From NCBI GenBank assembly GCA_046732895.1, contig JBKPNZ010000042.1, forward strand, positions 1 through 22,883: a DNA stretch of 22,883 nt, read 5' to 3'. A model generated the notes under the pieces. That model saw only the letters and a list, made by a program, of their open reading frames with translations, made no database searches and was not told the origin of the DNA. The stretch's first letter is position 1. Each line of letters begins with the position of its first letter. The position numbers and the translations under genes were made by a program. This DNA is from JBKPNZ01 sp046732895 (GTDB lineage: Bacteria > Actinomycetota > Thermoleophilia > Solirubrobacterales > 70-9). Of this stretch, positions 7,964-15,663 are shown piece after piece.

Positions 7964-9370
7964 TCACGGCCCTTTGCGCTCGTACGCGCCGGAGTCGCAG
8001 TTCTCGTGCGGGCGCTTCACGCCGCGCTGGTCGAGCTTCGGGCAGCTCTCGCGAGCGCCCTGGATCGCCGGGCTGCCGGAGAGGAGCTTTACCGTCTGCG
8101 TGGGACCACCGTTGTGCGCCAGCGGCCCGATGAGCGCATCCGGCACCACGAAAGAGCCGGGAATCGTGCACGTCCCGGTCGTCTGGCTCTCGACCACCCC
8201 GCCGGCGGTGCCAGCGAAGGTGCCGTCACATTGGGGTCCGGTGCCCGAGGAGCCCACCTCGTTCTTGGCGACCACCGAGTCGGCGAGGCCGAAGATCGCT
8301 CCCGAGTGCTGCTCCACGCCGCCCCCGTTCCCGCCGCCGGAGGCGTTTCTGTCGGCGAGGTTGTAGGCGACGGTCGCGTGGTTGAGATTCAGGGTCGCGC
8401 CGTTGTCGGCCATGATCCCGCCGCCTTCGTTGACGGTCTCGTTCTGCGCCACCGTCGAGTTGATGACGTCCACGGCGGGCTTCTCGAAGCTCGCCGAAGG
8501 CTGGTTTCCGTCGGCAAGGATCCCGCCACCCTTGGTCGCGATGTTGTTCGAGATCGTCGTTGCCCGGATGGCGGTATACGGCGGGTCGTTCCACCCCACG
8601 ATGTCGAGACCGCCGCCCTCGGTGGCCTGGTTGCCGTCGATCGTCGTCGCGCTGATGTGCGTGCTCGGAAAGAAGTCGTAGATGCCGCCGCCGAGGGCTG
8701 CGGTGTTTCCCTTGACGATCGAGCGGATCACGCGGAGCTTGGCGTCAGGCGTGGTGCTGCTCGACCCGGCGCGGATCCCGCCACCGTGATCGGACGCCTG
8801 GTTGCCGGCGATCCTGCTGTCGGTGATCGTGAGCTCCAGCAGATCGGCGTAGATGCCGGCACCGAACTGCGCGACGTTCTTCTTGACACCGACGTCGTCG
8901 AGCCGAAGCGCGTCGTCCTCGAACGTCACCGCGTTGATGCCGCCCCCGAAGCTGCTGCTGTCGCCGCCCGTGATCGTCAAGCCCCGGATGACGAACTCGT
9001 CGCCAAGGCTGTTGTTGGACCCCACGTCGACGGCCGTGTCGAGATCGTTCGCGTCGATCTTGGTCTTGCGGGCGCCCTGTCCCTTCAGGGTCCCCCCGTC
9101 GTCGAGGTCGATGCTTCCCGTGTCGTCTCCCATCGGCGGGATCTGAAGCTCGTATCGCCCACGTCCGAGCACGATCGTGTCCCGGGCGGCGTGCGCGTTC
9201 GAAGCGATCACGGCCTCGCGCAGCGAGCAGTCGCTCGGCTTGCACTTGCCAGGCGGCGGGTCGTCGTGGCGGGTGGGCTCCAGCGTCTCAGCGCCCGCGG
9301 GAACGGCCAACAGGCCCAGCGCAGTCAGCGCGGCTGCGACTGACGCGAGCCCCGGGACCCGGCGAGTCAC
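7964..9370 (-). CDS. Exported CSLREA / choice-of-anchor-Q beta-helix protein A
   Basis: 468 residues from GTG 9370. Signal peptide VTRRVPGLASVAAALTALGL with cleavage near PAGA (27). The CSLREA-type N-terminal motif follows (PTRHDDPPPGKCKPSDCSLR), then a right-handed beta-helix-like body with repeats such as NSTVAQNETVNEGGGIMADN and ATTISNNIATKGGGILADG (pattern S/T-T-hydrophobic...N-x-A...GGGI). The C-terminal choice-of-anchor-Q motif is NGGPTQTVKLLSGSPAI...CPKLDQRG...NCDSGAYE. The protein stops five residues later with no LPXTG, TM helix or other anchor, so it is probably released or bound by another means. The frame is open further upstream (to 9634), but that part reads through the end of paralogue B and lacks homology. 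GTG 9370 overlaps B's stop as GTGA and directly precedes the signal peptide. Confidence 0.88.
   Translation of the reverse strand: MTRRVPGLASVAAALTALGLLAVPAGAETLEPTRHDDPPPGKCKPSDCSLREAVIASNAHAARDTIVLGRGRYELQIPPMGDDTGSIDLDDGGTLKGQGARKTKIDANDLDTAVDVGSNNSLGDEFVIRGLTITGGDSSSFGGGINAVTFEDDALRLDDVGVKKNVAQFGAGIYADLLELTITDSRIAGNQASDHGGGIRAGSSSTTPDAKLRVIRSIVKGNTAALGGGIYDFFPSTHISATTIDGNQATEGGGLDIVGWNDPPYTAIRATTISNNIATKGGGILADGNQPSASFEKPAVDVINSTVAQNETVNEGGGIMADNGATLNLNHATVAYNLADRNASGGGNGGGVEQHSGAIFGLADSVVAKNEVGSSGTGPQCDGTFAGTAGGVVESQTTGTCTIPGSFVVPDALIGPLAHNGGPTQTVKLLSGSPAIQGARESCPKLDQRGVKRPHENCDSGAYERKGP
7975..8043. repeat. Direct DNA repeat at the 3' end of beta-helix gene A (pairs with 9378-9446)
   Basis: About 69 nt encoding the C-terminal DQRGVKRPH-x-NCDSGAYER segment. 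It is very similar to 9378-9446 in gene B, same orientation, about 1.4 kb apart. The matching part of gene C (about 10661-10730) is more diverged. Confidence 0.7.
9212..9279. repeat. Direct DNA repeat at the CSLREA motif of gene A (also 10471-10538 and 11742-11809)
   Basis: A stretch of about 68 nt encoding TRHDD...CSLREA occurs in three same-strand copies, one per beta-helix gene, roughly 1.26 kb apart. The block gcagcgagcagtcg is identical in all three. Confidence 0.7.
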
Positions 9371-10617
9371 GGCTTCTTGCGCTCGTAGGCGCCCGAATCG
9401 CAGTTGTCGTGCGGGCGCTTGACCCCGCGCTGGTCCTTCTTCGGACAGGTCGTCGCGTAGCCGAGCGCCGCGCTCAGGTGCTCGAGGGCGATCGTCCGGG
9501 TGGGGCCACCGTTCTGCGCCAGCCCGTCGGCGATCTGCGCCGAGCCGACGAACTGGTTCGCGCCCGCGCCGAGGCTGTCGCATCCTGCGGCCGCGGTGAG
9601 GACGTTCCCCGAGCCCACAAATGTGCCGGCACAATCGTCCTCCGCGTCATTGGTCCCCTTGTTCGAGGCCACGATCGAATCGCCGACGTTGAACGTCGCG
9701 CCGCTGTGTTGGTGGATACCCCCGCCCACTCCGCCACCGGTGTTGTCGTCGTCTGCCCTGTTGTAGGCGACGGTCGAGTTGTCGAGTGTGACCGTTGCGT
9801 TGTTGTCGGCCATGATTCCGCCCGCCTCGGCGCTGGTCTGGTTGTCGGCGACGGTCGAGTTGGTCAGGTAGACCTGCGGCAGCTTGAGGCTGGCGTTTGC
9901 TCCCGCCCCGTCAGCGAGGATGCCGCCACCCTTCGAGGCGAAGTTCCCAGAGATCGTCGAGGAGCGGATCTCGGTGATCAGCGACCCGAAGGTGAAGCTG
10001 AGCGCCACCGCCGCATGAATGCCGCCACCCTCCGCGGCGTTGTTGCCGGCGATCGTGCTGTTCTTGATGAGGAGCCTCGAGGCCTGGGCCTGGATTCCGC
10101 CGCCGAACACCGCCTCGTTGCCTCGGATCACGACATGGTTCAGAGCGAGCACGTCCGTGTAGGCGTTGATCGCGCCGCCCCAGTCCGAGTGCTGCGGGTC
10201 TGAGACCGCAGTCGCATCGCCGCCCTTCAGCGTGAGCTTGTTGAAGCTCACCGGCTCGGGGCCGGGAATCCCGCCGACCTGAAAGACGCGGTCGAGGCCG
10301 TTCGCGTCGATCTTCGTCCTCTTGGCTCCGGCGCCCTGGATCTTGATCGGAGCGAGCACGTCGAAGTCGCCGTTCTGAGGACCGAGATCGCCGGAGACAG
10401 CCGCGATCTTCATGTCATAGGTCCCCTTCGAGAGCGCGATCCTGTCGCCCTCGCTCTGCGCGGCCATCAGCGCCTCCCGCAGCGAGCAGTCGTGAGGCTT
10501 GCAGGCGCCGGGGGTCGGATCGTCGTGGCGGGTTGGCGTAAAGGTGGTCGCCGCGGCCACACCGGTCAGCGCGAGGAGCGCGCAAACCATGGCGATCGAC
10601 CCTGCAAACCCCCTCAT
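9367..10617 (-). CDS. Exported CSLREA / choice-of-anchor-Q beta-helix protein B
   Basis: 416 residues from ATG 10617. Signal peptide MRGFAGSIAMVCALLALTGV with cleavage near AAA-TT. It then has FTPTRHDDPTPGACKPHDCS LREAL, beta-helix repeats (NSTIAGNNAAEGGGIHAAVA, SSTISGNFASKGGGILADGA, NSTVADNQTSAEAGGIMADN), and the C-terminal NGGPTRTIALEHLSAALGY...CPKKDQRGVKRPHDNCDSGA. In the Q motif the usual GSPAI is replaced by LSAAL, a divergence from A and C. It ends in ERKKP with no anchor. The longer open frame to 10917 overlaps paralogue C and is not used. TACGAT ends 6 nt before the ATG. It lies 32 nt after C, and its stop overlaps the start of A, so B and A are probably co-translated. Confidence 0.88.
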   Translation of the reverse strand: MRGFAGSIAMVCALLALTGVAAATTFTPTRHDDPTPGACKPHDCSLREALMAAQSEGDRIALSKGTYDMKIAAVSGDLGPQNGDFDVLAPIKIQGAGAKRTKIDANGLDRVFQVGGIPGPEPVSFNKLTLKGGDATAVSDPQHSDWGGAINAYTDVLALNHVVIRGNEAVFGGGIQAQASRLLIKNSTIAGNNAAEGGGIHAAVALSFTFGSLITEIRSSTISGNFASKGGGILADGAGANASLKLPQVYLTNSTVADNQTSAEAGGIMADNNATVTLDNSTVAYNRADDDNTGGGVGGGIHQHSGATFNVGDSIVASNKGTNDAEDDCAGTFVGSGNVLTAAAGCDSLGAGANQFVGSAQIADGLAQNGGPTRTIALEHLSAALGYATTCPKKDQRGVKRPHDNCDSGAYERKKP

Positions 10618-10623
10618 GGGGCC

Positions 10624-10629
10624 ATCGTA
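10624..10629 (-). promoter_or_regulatory. -10 box TACGAT before beta-helix gene B
   Basis: TACGAT, GGCCCC, ATG 10617: the same hexamer and gap as before yebC. It lies in the 32-nt gap after gene C. Confidence 0.35.
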
Positions 10630-10649
10630 GACCCATGTCCGGTGGCGCG

Positions 10650-11888
10650 CTAGGGGCCGACGCGCTCGAACGCCCCGGAGTCGCAGCCCGTCGCCGGGCG
10701 CGGGCGGCCGCGCTGATCGGTGGCCGGGCAGTCGAGCGCGACGCCGATCGCCGGGCTCCCGGCAAGCAACCTGACGGTCTTGGTCGGGCCGCCGTTGTCG
10801 GCAAGGGGTCCGATGAGAGCGTCGATCGGCTCGCTGAGTCCACCGGTGATCGAGCAGGACGTGCCGGCCTGGAGTTGCACCACGTTGCCGCCGAGGCCGG
10901 AGAACGCGCCCGCACATTGCATGCCTGTCCCGCTCGCCCCGGCGGAGTTGGCGGCGATGACGTCGTCGCCGAGAGTGAAGCCAGCACCCGTCGACTGGTA
11001 GACGCCACCGCCGTTCCCACCCCCACTGCCATCCGCGTCGGCCGTGTTATGGGCAAGCGTGGAGTTGTAGACCGACGCGTCCGCGCCCTGAATGGCACTG
11101 ACCCCGCCGCCGCTCACGTCCGCGTCATTGAGAGCCAGAGTCGAGTTCCGCACGAGGAGATGCGGCGCGTTCGGAAATCCCCCCACATCGAACCCGTCGA
11201 GGGCCACCCCACCGCCCACGCCATCGGTGTGGTTATGCGAGATCGTCGAGTATTGAAGCTCGCCAACCGCGGGACTGCCCCCGGAGGTGGCGGGCAGGAA
11301 GATCCCACCTCCCGACTGGGAGGCGGTGCCCCCCGTGACCGTGGAGCCGAAGAGCTGGATGTCCGCCGCCGACCAGATGCCCGCCCCGCGAGCCGCCGCG
11401 TTTTGCTTCAGAACGACACTTCTGAGGGCCGTCAAGCCACCGATGTTCTCGCCCAGGATCCCTCCGCCATCGCCGGTCCCAGCATCGCCGTTACGGATCG
11501 TCAGTTTCCGCACCTCGTACGAGTTGAGCGATCCCTGGAGGTGGAGGATCCTGTGGAGGCTCTCGCCGCTCACGGCCGTCTTCTGCGGGCCGCGGCCGAT
11601 GAGCTTGAGCTCGCCGGTCACATCGAGGTCACCGGCACTCGAGTCGTTGGGGTCCGCCGGCGCCTCCGGGATCGTGAGCCTGTAACGGCCCTTGCCCAGC
11701 AGGATCCTCTCGCGTCCGGCATGCCGGTTCGCCTTGCGCACCGCCTCCCGCAGCGAGCAGTCGTGTGCCTTGCACCTGCCCGGCGGAGGGTCGTCGTGTC
11801 GTGTGGGTCGGTAGGTGGCAGCCGTGGCCGAGCCCACGACCATCAGAACGGCGAGGGTGACGACGATCGGTGCTTGGACCCCCCTCAC
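10650..11888 (-). CDS. Exported CSLREA / choice-of-anchor-Q beta-helix protein C
   Basis: 412 residues from GTG 11888. Signal peptide VRGVQAPIVVTLAVLMVVGS with cleavage near ATAA. It then has YRPTRHDDPPPGRCKAHDCS LREAV, beta-helix repeats (NSTLALNDADVSGGGVSAIQ, NSTLAHNTADADGSGGGNGG), and the C-terminal Q motif NGGPTKTVRLLAGSPAIGVA...DQRGRPRPATGCDSGAFE. No anchor follows. It is the first transcribed of three tandem paralogues. Conserved cysteine pairs at both ends (CKAHDC; DC...GC) could form disulfides outside the cell. TAGCAT ends 7 nt before the GTG. It is 21 nt downstream of the M29 aminopeptidase gene on the same strand. Confidence 0.88.
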   Translation of the reverse strand: MRGVQAPIVVTLAVLMVVGSATAATYRPTRHDDPPPGRCKAHDCSLREAVRKANRHAGRERILLGKGRYRLTIPEAPADPNDSSAGDLDVTGELKLIGRGPQKTAVSGESLHRILHLQGSLNSYEVRKLTIRNGDAGTGDGGGILGENIGGLTALRSVVLKQNAAARGAGIWSAADIQLFGSTVTGGTASQSGGGIFLPATSGGSPAVGELQYSTISHNHTDGVGGGVALDGFDVGGFPNAPHLLVRNSTLALNDADVSGGGVSAIQGADASVYNSTLAHNTADADGSGGGNGGGVYQSTGAGFTLGDDVIAANSAGASGTGMQCAGAFSGLGGNVVQLQAGTSCSITGGLSEPIDALIGPLADNGGPTKTVRLLAGSPAIGVALDCPATDQRGRPRPATGCDSGAFERVGP

Positions 11889-11895
11889 GCGGGGG

Positions 11896-11901
11896 ATGCT
11901 A
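11896..11901 (-). promoter_or_regulatory. -10 box TAGCAT before beta-helix gene C
   Basis: TAGCAT, CCCCCGC, GTG 11888. It lies in the 21-nt gap after the aminopeptidase stop and could serve the three beta-helix genes. Confidence 0.35.
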
Positions 11902-11909
11902 CTGCCGCA

Positions 11910-13013
11910 CTAGACGACGAAACGGCCGTCTTCCTGGAAGAGCTCGCCGTCGACCTCGATGCGGCCGCCCTTGCGGAGGTCACAGACCATGTCGTAGTGG
12001 ACCGCGCTCTGGTTGGTCCCGCCCGACTCTGGATACGAGGCGCCGACCGCCATATGGACGGTCCCGCCGATCTTCTCGTCGAGGAGGACGTCGCGGGTCC
12101 CGCGGTCGATGCCGTAATTGGTGCCGATTCCGAGCTCACCGAGGCGGCGCGAGCCGTCGTCGGTGTCGAGCATCTTCACCAGGAACTCCTCGCCGCGCTC
12201 GGCCGTCGCGTCGACGACCTTCCCCGACTCGAATTGCAGGCGCACACCGGAGACCTCCCGCCCGCCGATCATCGCCGGTAGGTGGAACGTCACCTCACCC
12301 TCGACCGAGTCCTCGATCGGGCCGGTGAAGAACTCGCCGTCGGGCATGTTGTGCTCGCCGAAGCAGGGAATGAAGGTGCGCTCGGCGATACCTAGGCGGA
12401 TGTCGGTGCCATCCCCGACCACGCGGACCTCTTCGTGTCCCTGGATCCAGTCGGAGAGCCGCCGGCACTCCTCTGACTCCCGCTCCCACGCGCCCAGGGG
12501 ATCGCCGTCGTCGGCGAGACATGCGCCGAAGTAGAAATCCTCGAACTGGGCGAGGCTCATCTCGGCGTCGGATGCGTAGGCATTGGTCGGATAGAGGGTG
12601 TAGACCCAGCGATGCGAGCCCTCGGCGGCGCGCCGCATGGTCGTCTCCATGAGGTGGCGGGTGGCCCCCTGTCGCCTCGTCTGGCGCTCCGGCGCAACAC
12701 CCGACAACTCGCGGGTGTTCATGTCGGCGCCGATCGCGATCCGGCAGTCCGATTCCTCGGCCGCCCAGGTGGACAGCGGGGATATCCACTGGAGCTGCGT
12801 GTCCGACGCCTCCTTGAAGTAGGTCGCCGACTGGCCGGCGAAGGCCATCGAGACGATGGGATTGCCACCGGCGCGCAGAACCTCTTCATAGACGGCCGCG
12901 ATCAGCGGCTCGCCGGCGCTCGAGCCTTCGACGATGCACGTCTCGCCCTCGCTCACCTTGGTCGAATAGCGAACCAGGATCTGCGCGAGCGCCTGGACGC
13001 GCGGGTCTCTCAT
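11910..13013 (-). CDS. M29-family metalloaminopeptidase (AmpS/PepS-like)
   Basis: Cytoplasmic two-metal aminopeptidase that removes N-terminal residues from peptides. 367 residues, normal for M29. Motifs in order: SSAGEPLIAAVYEEVLRAGG, MPDGEFFTGP with the first metal glutamate, ELGIGTN with the second glutamate, GTVHMAVG with a metal histidine, and SAVHYDMVCD with histidine and aspartate ligands. The set is complete, so an active enzyme is expected. The ATG at 13013 has AAAGGAG 5 nt upstream and overlaps the pdxT stop as ATGA, tying its expression to PLP synthesis genes. The link to PdxT is positional only. Confidence 0.93.
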   Translation of the reverse strand: MRDPRVQALAQILVRYSTKVSEGETCIVEGSSAGEPLIAAVYEEVLRAGGNPIVSMAFAGQSATYFKEASDTQLQWISPLSTWAAEESDCRIAIGADMNTRELSGVAPERQTRRQGATRHLMETTMRRAAEGSHRWVYTLYPTNAYASDAEMSLAQFEDFYFGACLADDGDPLGAWERESEECRRLSDWIQGHEEVRVVGDGTDIRLGIAERTFIPCFGEHNMPDGEFFTGPIEDSVEGEVTFHLPAMIGGREVSGVRLQFESGKVVDATAERGEEFLVKMLDTDDGSRRLGELGIGTNYGIDRGTRDVLLDEKIGGTVHMAVGASYPESGGTNQSAVHYDMVCDLRKGGRIEVDGELFQEDGRFVV

Positions 13014-13666
13014 CTCGTCTCCTTTGCCCCACCGGCCCCTGGCGAAACTTCCTCACTGGTCCGCCCGCGTTCGGCCGTTGCCATTGCCATCAACAGTGCG
13101 TGCATCCGGGAGTCATCCGTCAGCTCGGGGTGGAAGCTACACGCGATGATGCGGCCCTGGCGCAGGGCGACGGGGTGTCCGTCGACCTCAGCCAGTACCT
13201 CGACGTCATCGCCGTGGCTCTCCACCCACGGCGCCCGAATGAAGACGGCGCGGAGCGGCTCCGGGCCGATTCCCGTCATCTGCAGGTCCGCTTCGAAGCT
13301 TGCGAGCTGCCGCCCGAATGCATTGCGCCGGGTGGTCGCGTCAAGCAGCCCGAGATGCTCGCGATCCAGCACGATCATGCCCGCGCATGTCCCGAGGATG
13401 GGCTTCCCCGCCGCAGCGTGAGCGCCGATCGCGCCCTCGAGCTCGTCGCGCTCGATCGCCTTCGAGATCGTTGTGCTCTCGCCGCCGGGGATCACGAGGG
13501 CGTCGACGCCGGCGAGCTCATCCGGAGTGCGGACCTCCACGGCCCTGGCCCCGAGCGACCGCAGCATCCGAGCGTGCGCCGCAAAGTCCCCCTGGCTGGC
13601 CAGCACGCCAACCCGCAGGGGAGCAGGCCCGGTGGCCGGGAGATCCCACTCGCTGCGCCGGCTCAA
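13010..13666 (-). CDS. pdxT: Glutaminase subunit of PLP synthase PdxT
   Basis: Class I glutamine amidotransferase that delivers ammonia to PdxS for pyridoxal 5'-phosphate synthesis. The conserved body starts LRVGVLASQGDFAAHARML. It has PGGEST, the nucleophile region LGTCAGM (C94 from the TTG start), FIRAPW, and the His/Glu pair in CSFHPEL. The upstream frame overlaps pdxS and no ATG or GTG lies at the expected place. TTG 13666, 4 nt after the pdxS stop, is the best start (218 residues), giving about 16 residues before the conserved domain; CTG 13618 (LRVGVL) is possible but rarer. A C-terminal tail of about 20 residues (ERGRTSEEVSPGAGGAKETR) is unusual. The stop overlaps the M29 gene start. 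Confidence 0.93.
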   Translation of the reverse strand: MSRRSEWDLPATGPAPLRVGVLASQGDFAAHARMLRSLGARAVEVRTPDELAGVDALVIPGGESTTISKAIERDELEGAIGAHAAAGKPILGTCAGMIVLDREHLGLLDATTRRNAFGRQLASFEADLQMTGIGPEPLRAVFIRAPWVESHGDDVEVLAEVDGHPVALRQGRIIACSFHPELTDDSRMHALLMAMATAERGRTSEEVSPGAGGAKETR

Positions 13667-13670
13667 GGTG

Positions 13671-14558
13671 TCAGGTCCCGCGCTGCTGGAGCAGCTCGCC
13701 GCTGGCGGCCAGCTCCGCGATGTCATCGCCCCTCATCGGCTCACCCAGCTCCATCGAGGCGGCCGCAACACGCTCCGGATCGTTCGCATGGGTCGTCGCC
13801 TCGACGATGGCACGCGCCCTGCGCTCCGGATCCTCCGACTTGAAGATGCCCGATCCCACGAAGTTGCCCTCGGCGCCGAGCTGCATGGTGAGCGCTGCGT
13901 CGGCAGGGGTCGCGATTCCGCCCGCGCAGAACAGGGGAACCGGCAGCCAGTCGGTCTCGGCGACCTCGCGGACGACCTCGAGCGGTGCCTGGTGCTCCTT
14001 GGCGGCCGCTGCGAGCTCCTCGGGCGGCAATCCCGAAAGCCGCTTGATGCCGCCGACTATGCCGCGCAGGTGGCGCACCGCCTCGACGATGTTCCCGGTG
14101 CCCGCCTCGCCCTTCGAGCGAATCATCGCGGCGCCCTCGGCGATCCGCCGCAGCGCCTCGCCCAGGTTCGTCGCGCCGCAGACGAAGGGGACCTCGAAGG
14201 CATGCTTGTCGATGTGGTTCGCCTCGTCAGCGGGCGTGAGCACCTCGGACTCGTCGACGTAGTCGACCTCGAGGGACTGCAGGACCTGGGCCTCGGCGAA
14301 GTGGCCGATGCGCGCCTTCGCCATCACCGGGATCGTGACGGCCTCCTGGATCTCCTTGATGACCGATGGGTTCGACATGCGTGCCACGCCGCCCTGGGCA
14401 CGAATGTCGGCGGGCACGCGCTCGAGTGCCATCACCGCGACGGCGCCCGTCTCCTCGGCGATGCGCGCCTGCTCGGCGGTGGTCACGTCCATGATCACCC
14501 CGCCCTTCAGCATCTCCGCGAGGCCCCGCTTGACTCTGAATGTCGCTCGTTCCGCCAT
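13671..14558 (-). CDS. pdxS: PLP synthase subunit PdxS
   Basis: TIM-barrel lyase that makes pyridoxal 5'-phosphate from ribose 5-phosphate, glyceraldehyde 3-phosphate and PdxT-derived ammonia. Starting at ATG 14558 it has 295 residues, typical length: MAERATFRVKRGLAEMLKGG VIMDV, AVMALERVPADIR, SNPSVIKEI, and MAKARIGH with the Schiff-base lysine K81. D24 and VDESEVLTPADE are present, as are RSKGEAGTGN and the phosphate-binding FCAGGIATPADA and VGSGIFKSEDPE. The open frame extends 15 codons upstream to 14603, but those residues have no family match. TATCCT ends 7 nt before the ATG and there is no Shine-Dalgarno. It is the head of the pdxS-pdxT-aminopeptidase group. Confidence 0.97.
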   Translation of the reverse strand: MAERATFRVKRGLAEMLKGGVIMDVTTAEQARIAEETGAVAVMALERVPADIRAQGGVARMSNPSVIKEIQEAVTIPVMAKARIGHFAEAQVLQSLEVDYVDESEVLTPADEANHIDKHAFEVPFVCGATNLGEALRRIAEGAAMIRSKGEAGTGNIVEAVRHLRGIVGGIKRLSGLPPEELAAAAKEHQAPLEVVREVAETDWLPVPLFCAGGIATPADAALTMQLGAEGNFVGSGIFKSEDPERRARAIVEATTHANDPERVAAASMELGEPMRGDDIAELAASGELLQQRGT

Positions 14559-14565
14559 CAAGGCA

Positions 14566-14571
14566 AGGATA
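14566..14571 (-). promoter_or_regulatory. -10 box TATCCT before pdxS
   Basis: TATCCT, TGCCTTG, ATG 14558. The 91-nt gap to the preceding regulator gene makes an independent promoter plausible. No good -35 was found at 16-19 nt. Confidence 0.45.
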
Positions 14572-14649
14572 CGAGAACGCCCCGGGGATCCGACCGAAGG
14601 CATGTAGGAATTGCAGGCCCCGCGCTGTCCAGTTCGGCGCGTTGACCGG

Positions 14650-15546
14650 CTACTTCAGCTTGAACGCGCGGATGCGGTCCTTGTACGCGGCGGCGTCGCG
14701 GGAGTAGACGCCGTATGCCAGGGCCTGCACGATGGAGAGCAGCGAGGTGTTCGACCGGGTGAAGGAAGGCGAGTTCGAGGAGTAGTAGATCGTCAGGTCC
14801 GAGTGCTCGCCGACCTCCGAGAGGGTCGCGTCCGAGATCGAGAGGGTCTTCGCCCGGCGATGCTTGGCGAGCTTCATCGCCCGCACGACGATCGGATGGG
14901 CGCGGCCGGCTGAGAACGCGACGACCAGGCTGTCCTCGTCCACGCGACTGAGCCGCGTGATCGAGTCCTGCCGCGGGCTGGAGATGACCTCGGCGCGGAT
15001 GTCGAGCAGCGCGAGCAGGTGTCGCAGGTAGCTGGCGAAGAACGCCAGCTGGTCCATGCCGACGATCATCACGCGCTGGGAGCTCGCGAGCGCCGTCACG
15101 CACGCCTCGACCTGTTCACGCGTGAGGTTCCGGACCGTCTCCTCCACGTTGGCGTGATCGGCCGCCAAAGACGCCTCGAACTCGGAGTGATCGAAGTCGA
15201 ACAGGGGCGCATTCGGGCCCCCGTTCTCCTCCGGCGCGCGGTGGCGGTACTCCTCGATCGCTGCCTGCTGAAGCTCTGGATACCCCTCGAAGCCGAGCGC
15301 CTGGGAGAAGCGCACGACCGTCGACGAGGAGGTGTTGGCGCGGCGGGCGAGCTCCTCGGCGGTCTGGAAGGCGGCCTCGTCGAGGTGGTCGACGATGTAA
15401 CGGGCGACATCCTTCTGGGAGCGGGAGAAGTCCTCGAAGCGCTCGGTGATGTAGGTCGAAAGCGTCTTGCCGTTGGGACGTGTGATGCGCCCGTTGCGCG
15501 ACGGCCTTGACTGGACGGGGCGGGATTTGGTCGCGGTCTTGCTCAC
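14650..15546 (-). CDS. MurR/RpiR-family transcription regulator (HTH plus SIS domain)
   Basis: 298 residues from GTG 15546. The N-terminal RpiR-type HTH at about 27-105 includes FSRSQKDVARYIVDHLDEAA, TAEELARRANTSSSTVVRFS and QALGFEGYPELQ. The SIS domain at about 140-280 has QRVMIVGMDQLAFFASYLRH, LVVAFSAGRAHPIVVRAMKL and KTLSISDA. Family members bind phosphorylated sugars through SIS and control sugar catabolic genes; here the ligand and target are unknown. No sugar pathway gene is adjacent. Candidate targets are pdxS downstream (its enzyme uses sugar phosphates; this is only inference), the divergent membrane gene, or itself. The start is uncertain: the frame is open to 15852 and an in-frame GTG 12 codons or fewer upstream (GVGANQPAV) is also possible. 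The basic N-terminal extension before the HTH is non-conserved. Confidence 0.9.
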   Translation of the reverse strand: MSKTATKSRPVQSRPSRNGRITRPNGKTLSTYITERFEDFSRSQKDVARYIVDHLDEAAFQTAEELARRANTSSSTVVRFSQALGFEGYPELQQAAIEEYRHRAPEENGGPNAPLFDFDHSEFEASLAADHANVEETVRNLTREQVEACVTALASSQRVMIVGMDQLAFFASYLRHLLALLDIRAEVISSPRQDSITRLSRVDEDSLVVAFSAGRAHPIVVRAMKLAKHRRAKTLSISDATLSEVGEHSDLTIYYSSNSPSFTRSNTSLLSIVQALAYGVYSRDAAAYKDRIRAFKLK

Positions 15547-15663
15547 GGCGGGTTGATTCGCCCCCACCCCGGGTTTCCCTTCACAGCGGTCTTGCCTGCA
15601 ATTGCGCGCGGACCTGGCGGCGCAGATATCCTGCGACCCGATGGCGAAGAGCTGCTGAGCGCC
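15547..15663. promoter_or_regulatory. Divergent intergenic region between the RpiR-type regulator and the small membrane gene
   Basis: 117 nt. On the plus strand TTGCGC, 17 nt, then GATATC/TATCCT forms a weak sigma70-like promoter; TATCCT (15627-15632) ends 8 nt before ATG 15641. That ATG opens only a five-codon frame (MAKSC-stop) out of frame with the membrane protein. No clear dyad operator was seen. Confidence 0.35.

Noticed and set aside
8226..9245. Repeated GGGI/NST-encoding units considered as a CRISPR-like array
   Set aside because: The units are degenerate, in frame and of variable spacing; they encode beta-helix coils and have no identical repeats or spacers.
7724..9343. Plus-strand open frame of 539 codons antisense to beta-helix gene A
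   Set aside because: Composition is that of a GC-rich shadow (Arg/Val/Asp/Gly runs), there is no recognisable domain, and the minus strand has a signal peptide and known motifs over the same span.
9371..9634. N-terminal extension of beta-helix protein A (and likewise 10618-10917 for B)
   Set aside because: The extension reads through the previous paralogue's 3' end in another frame and precedes an obvious signal peptide; overlap and -10 spacing mark the internal starts.
10635..12281. Plus-strand open frame of 548 codons antisense to beta-helix gene C and the M29 gene
   Set aside because: It crosses two well-supported minus-strand genes and has no domain, ribosome site or signal of its own.
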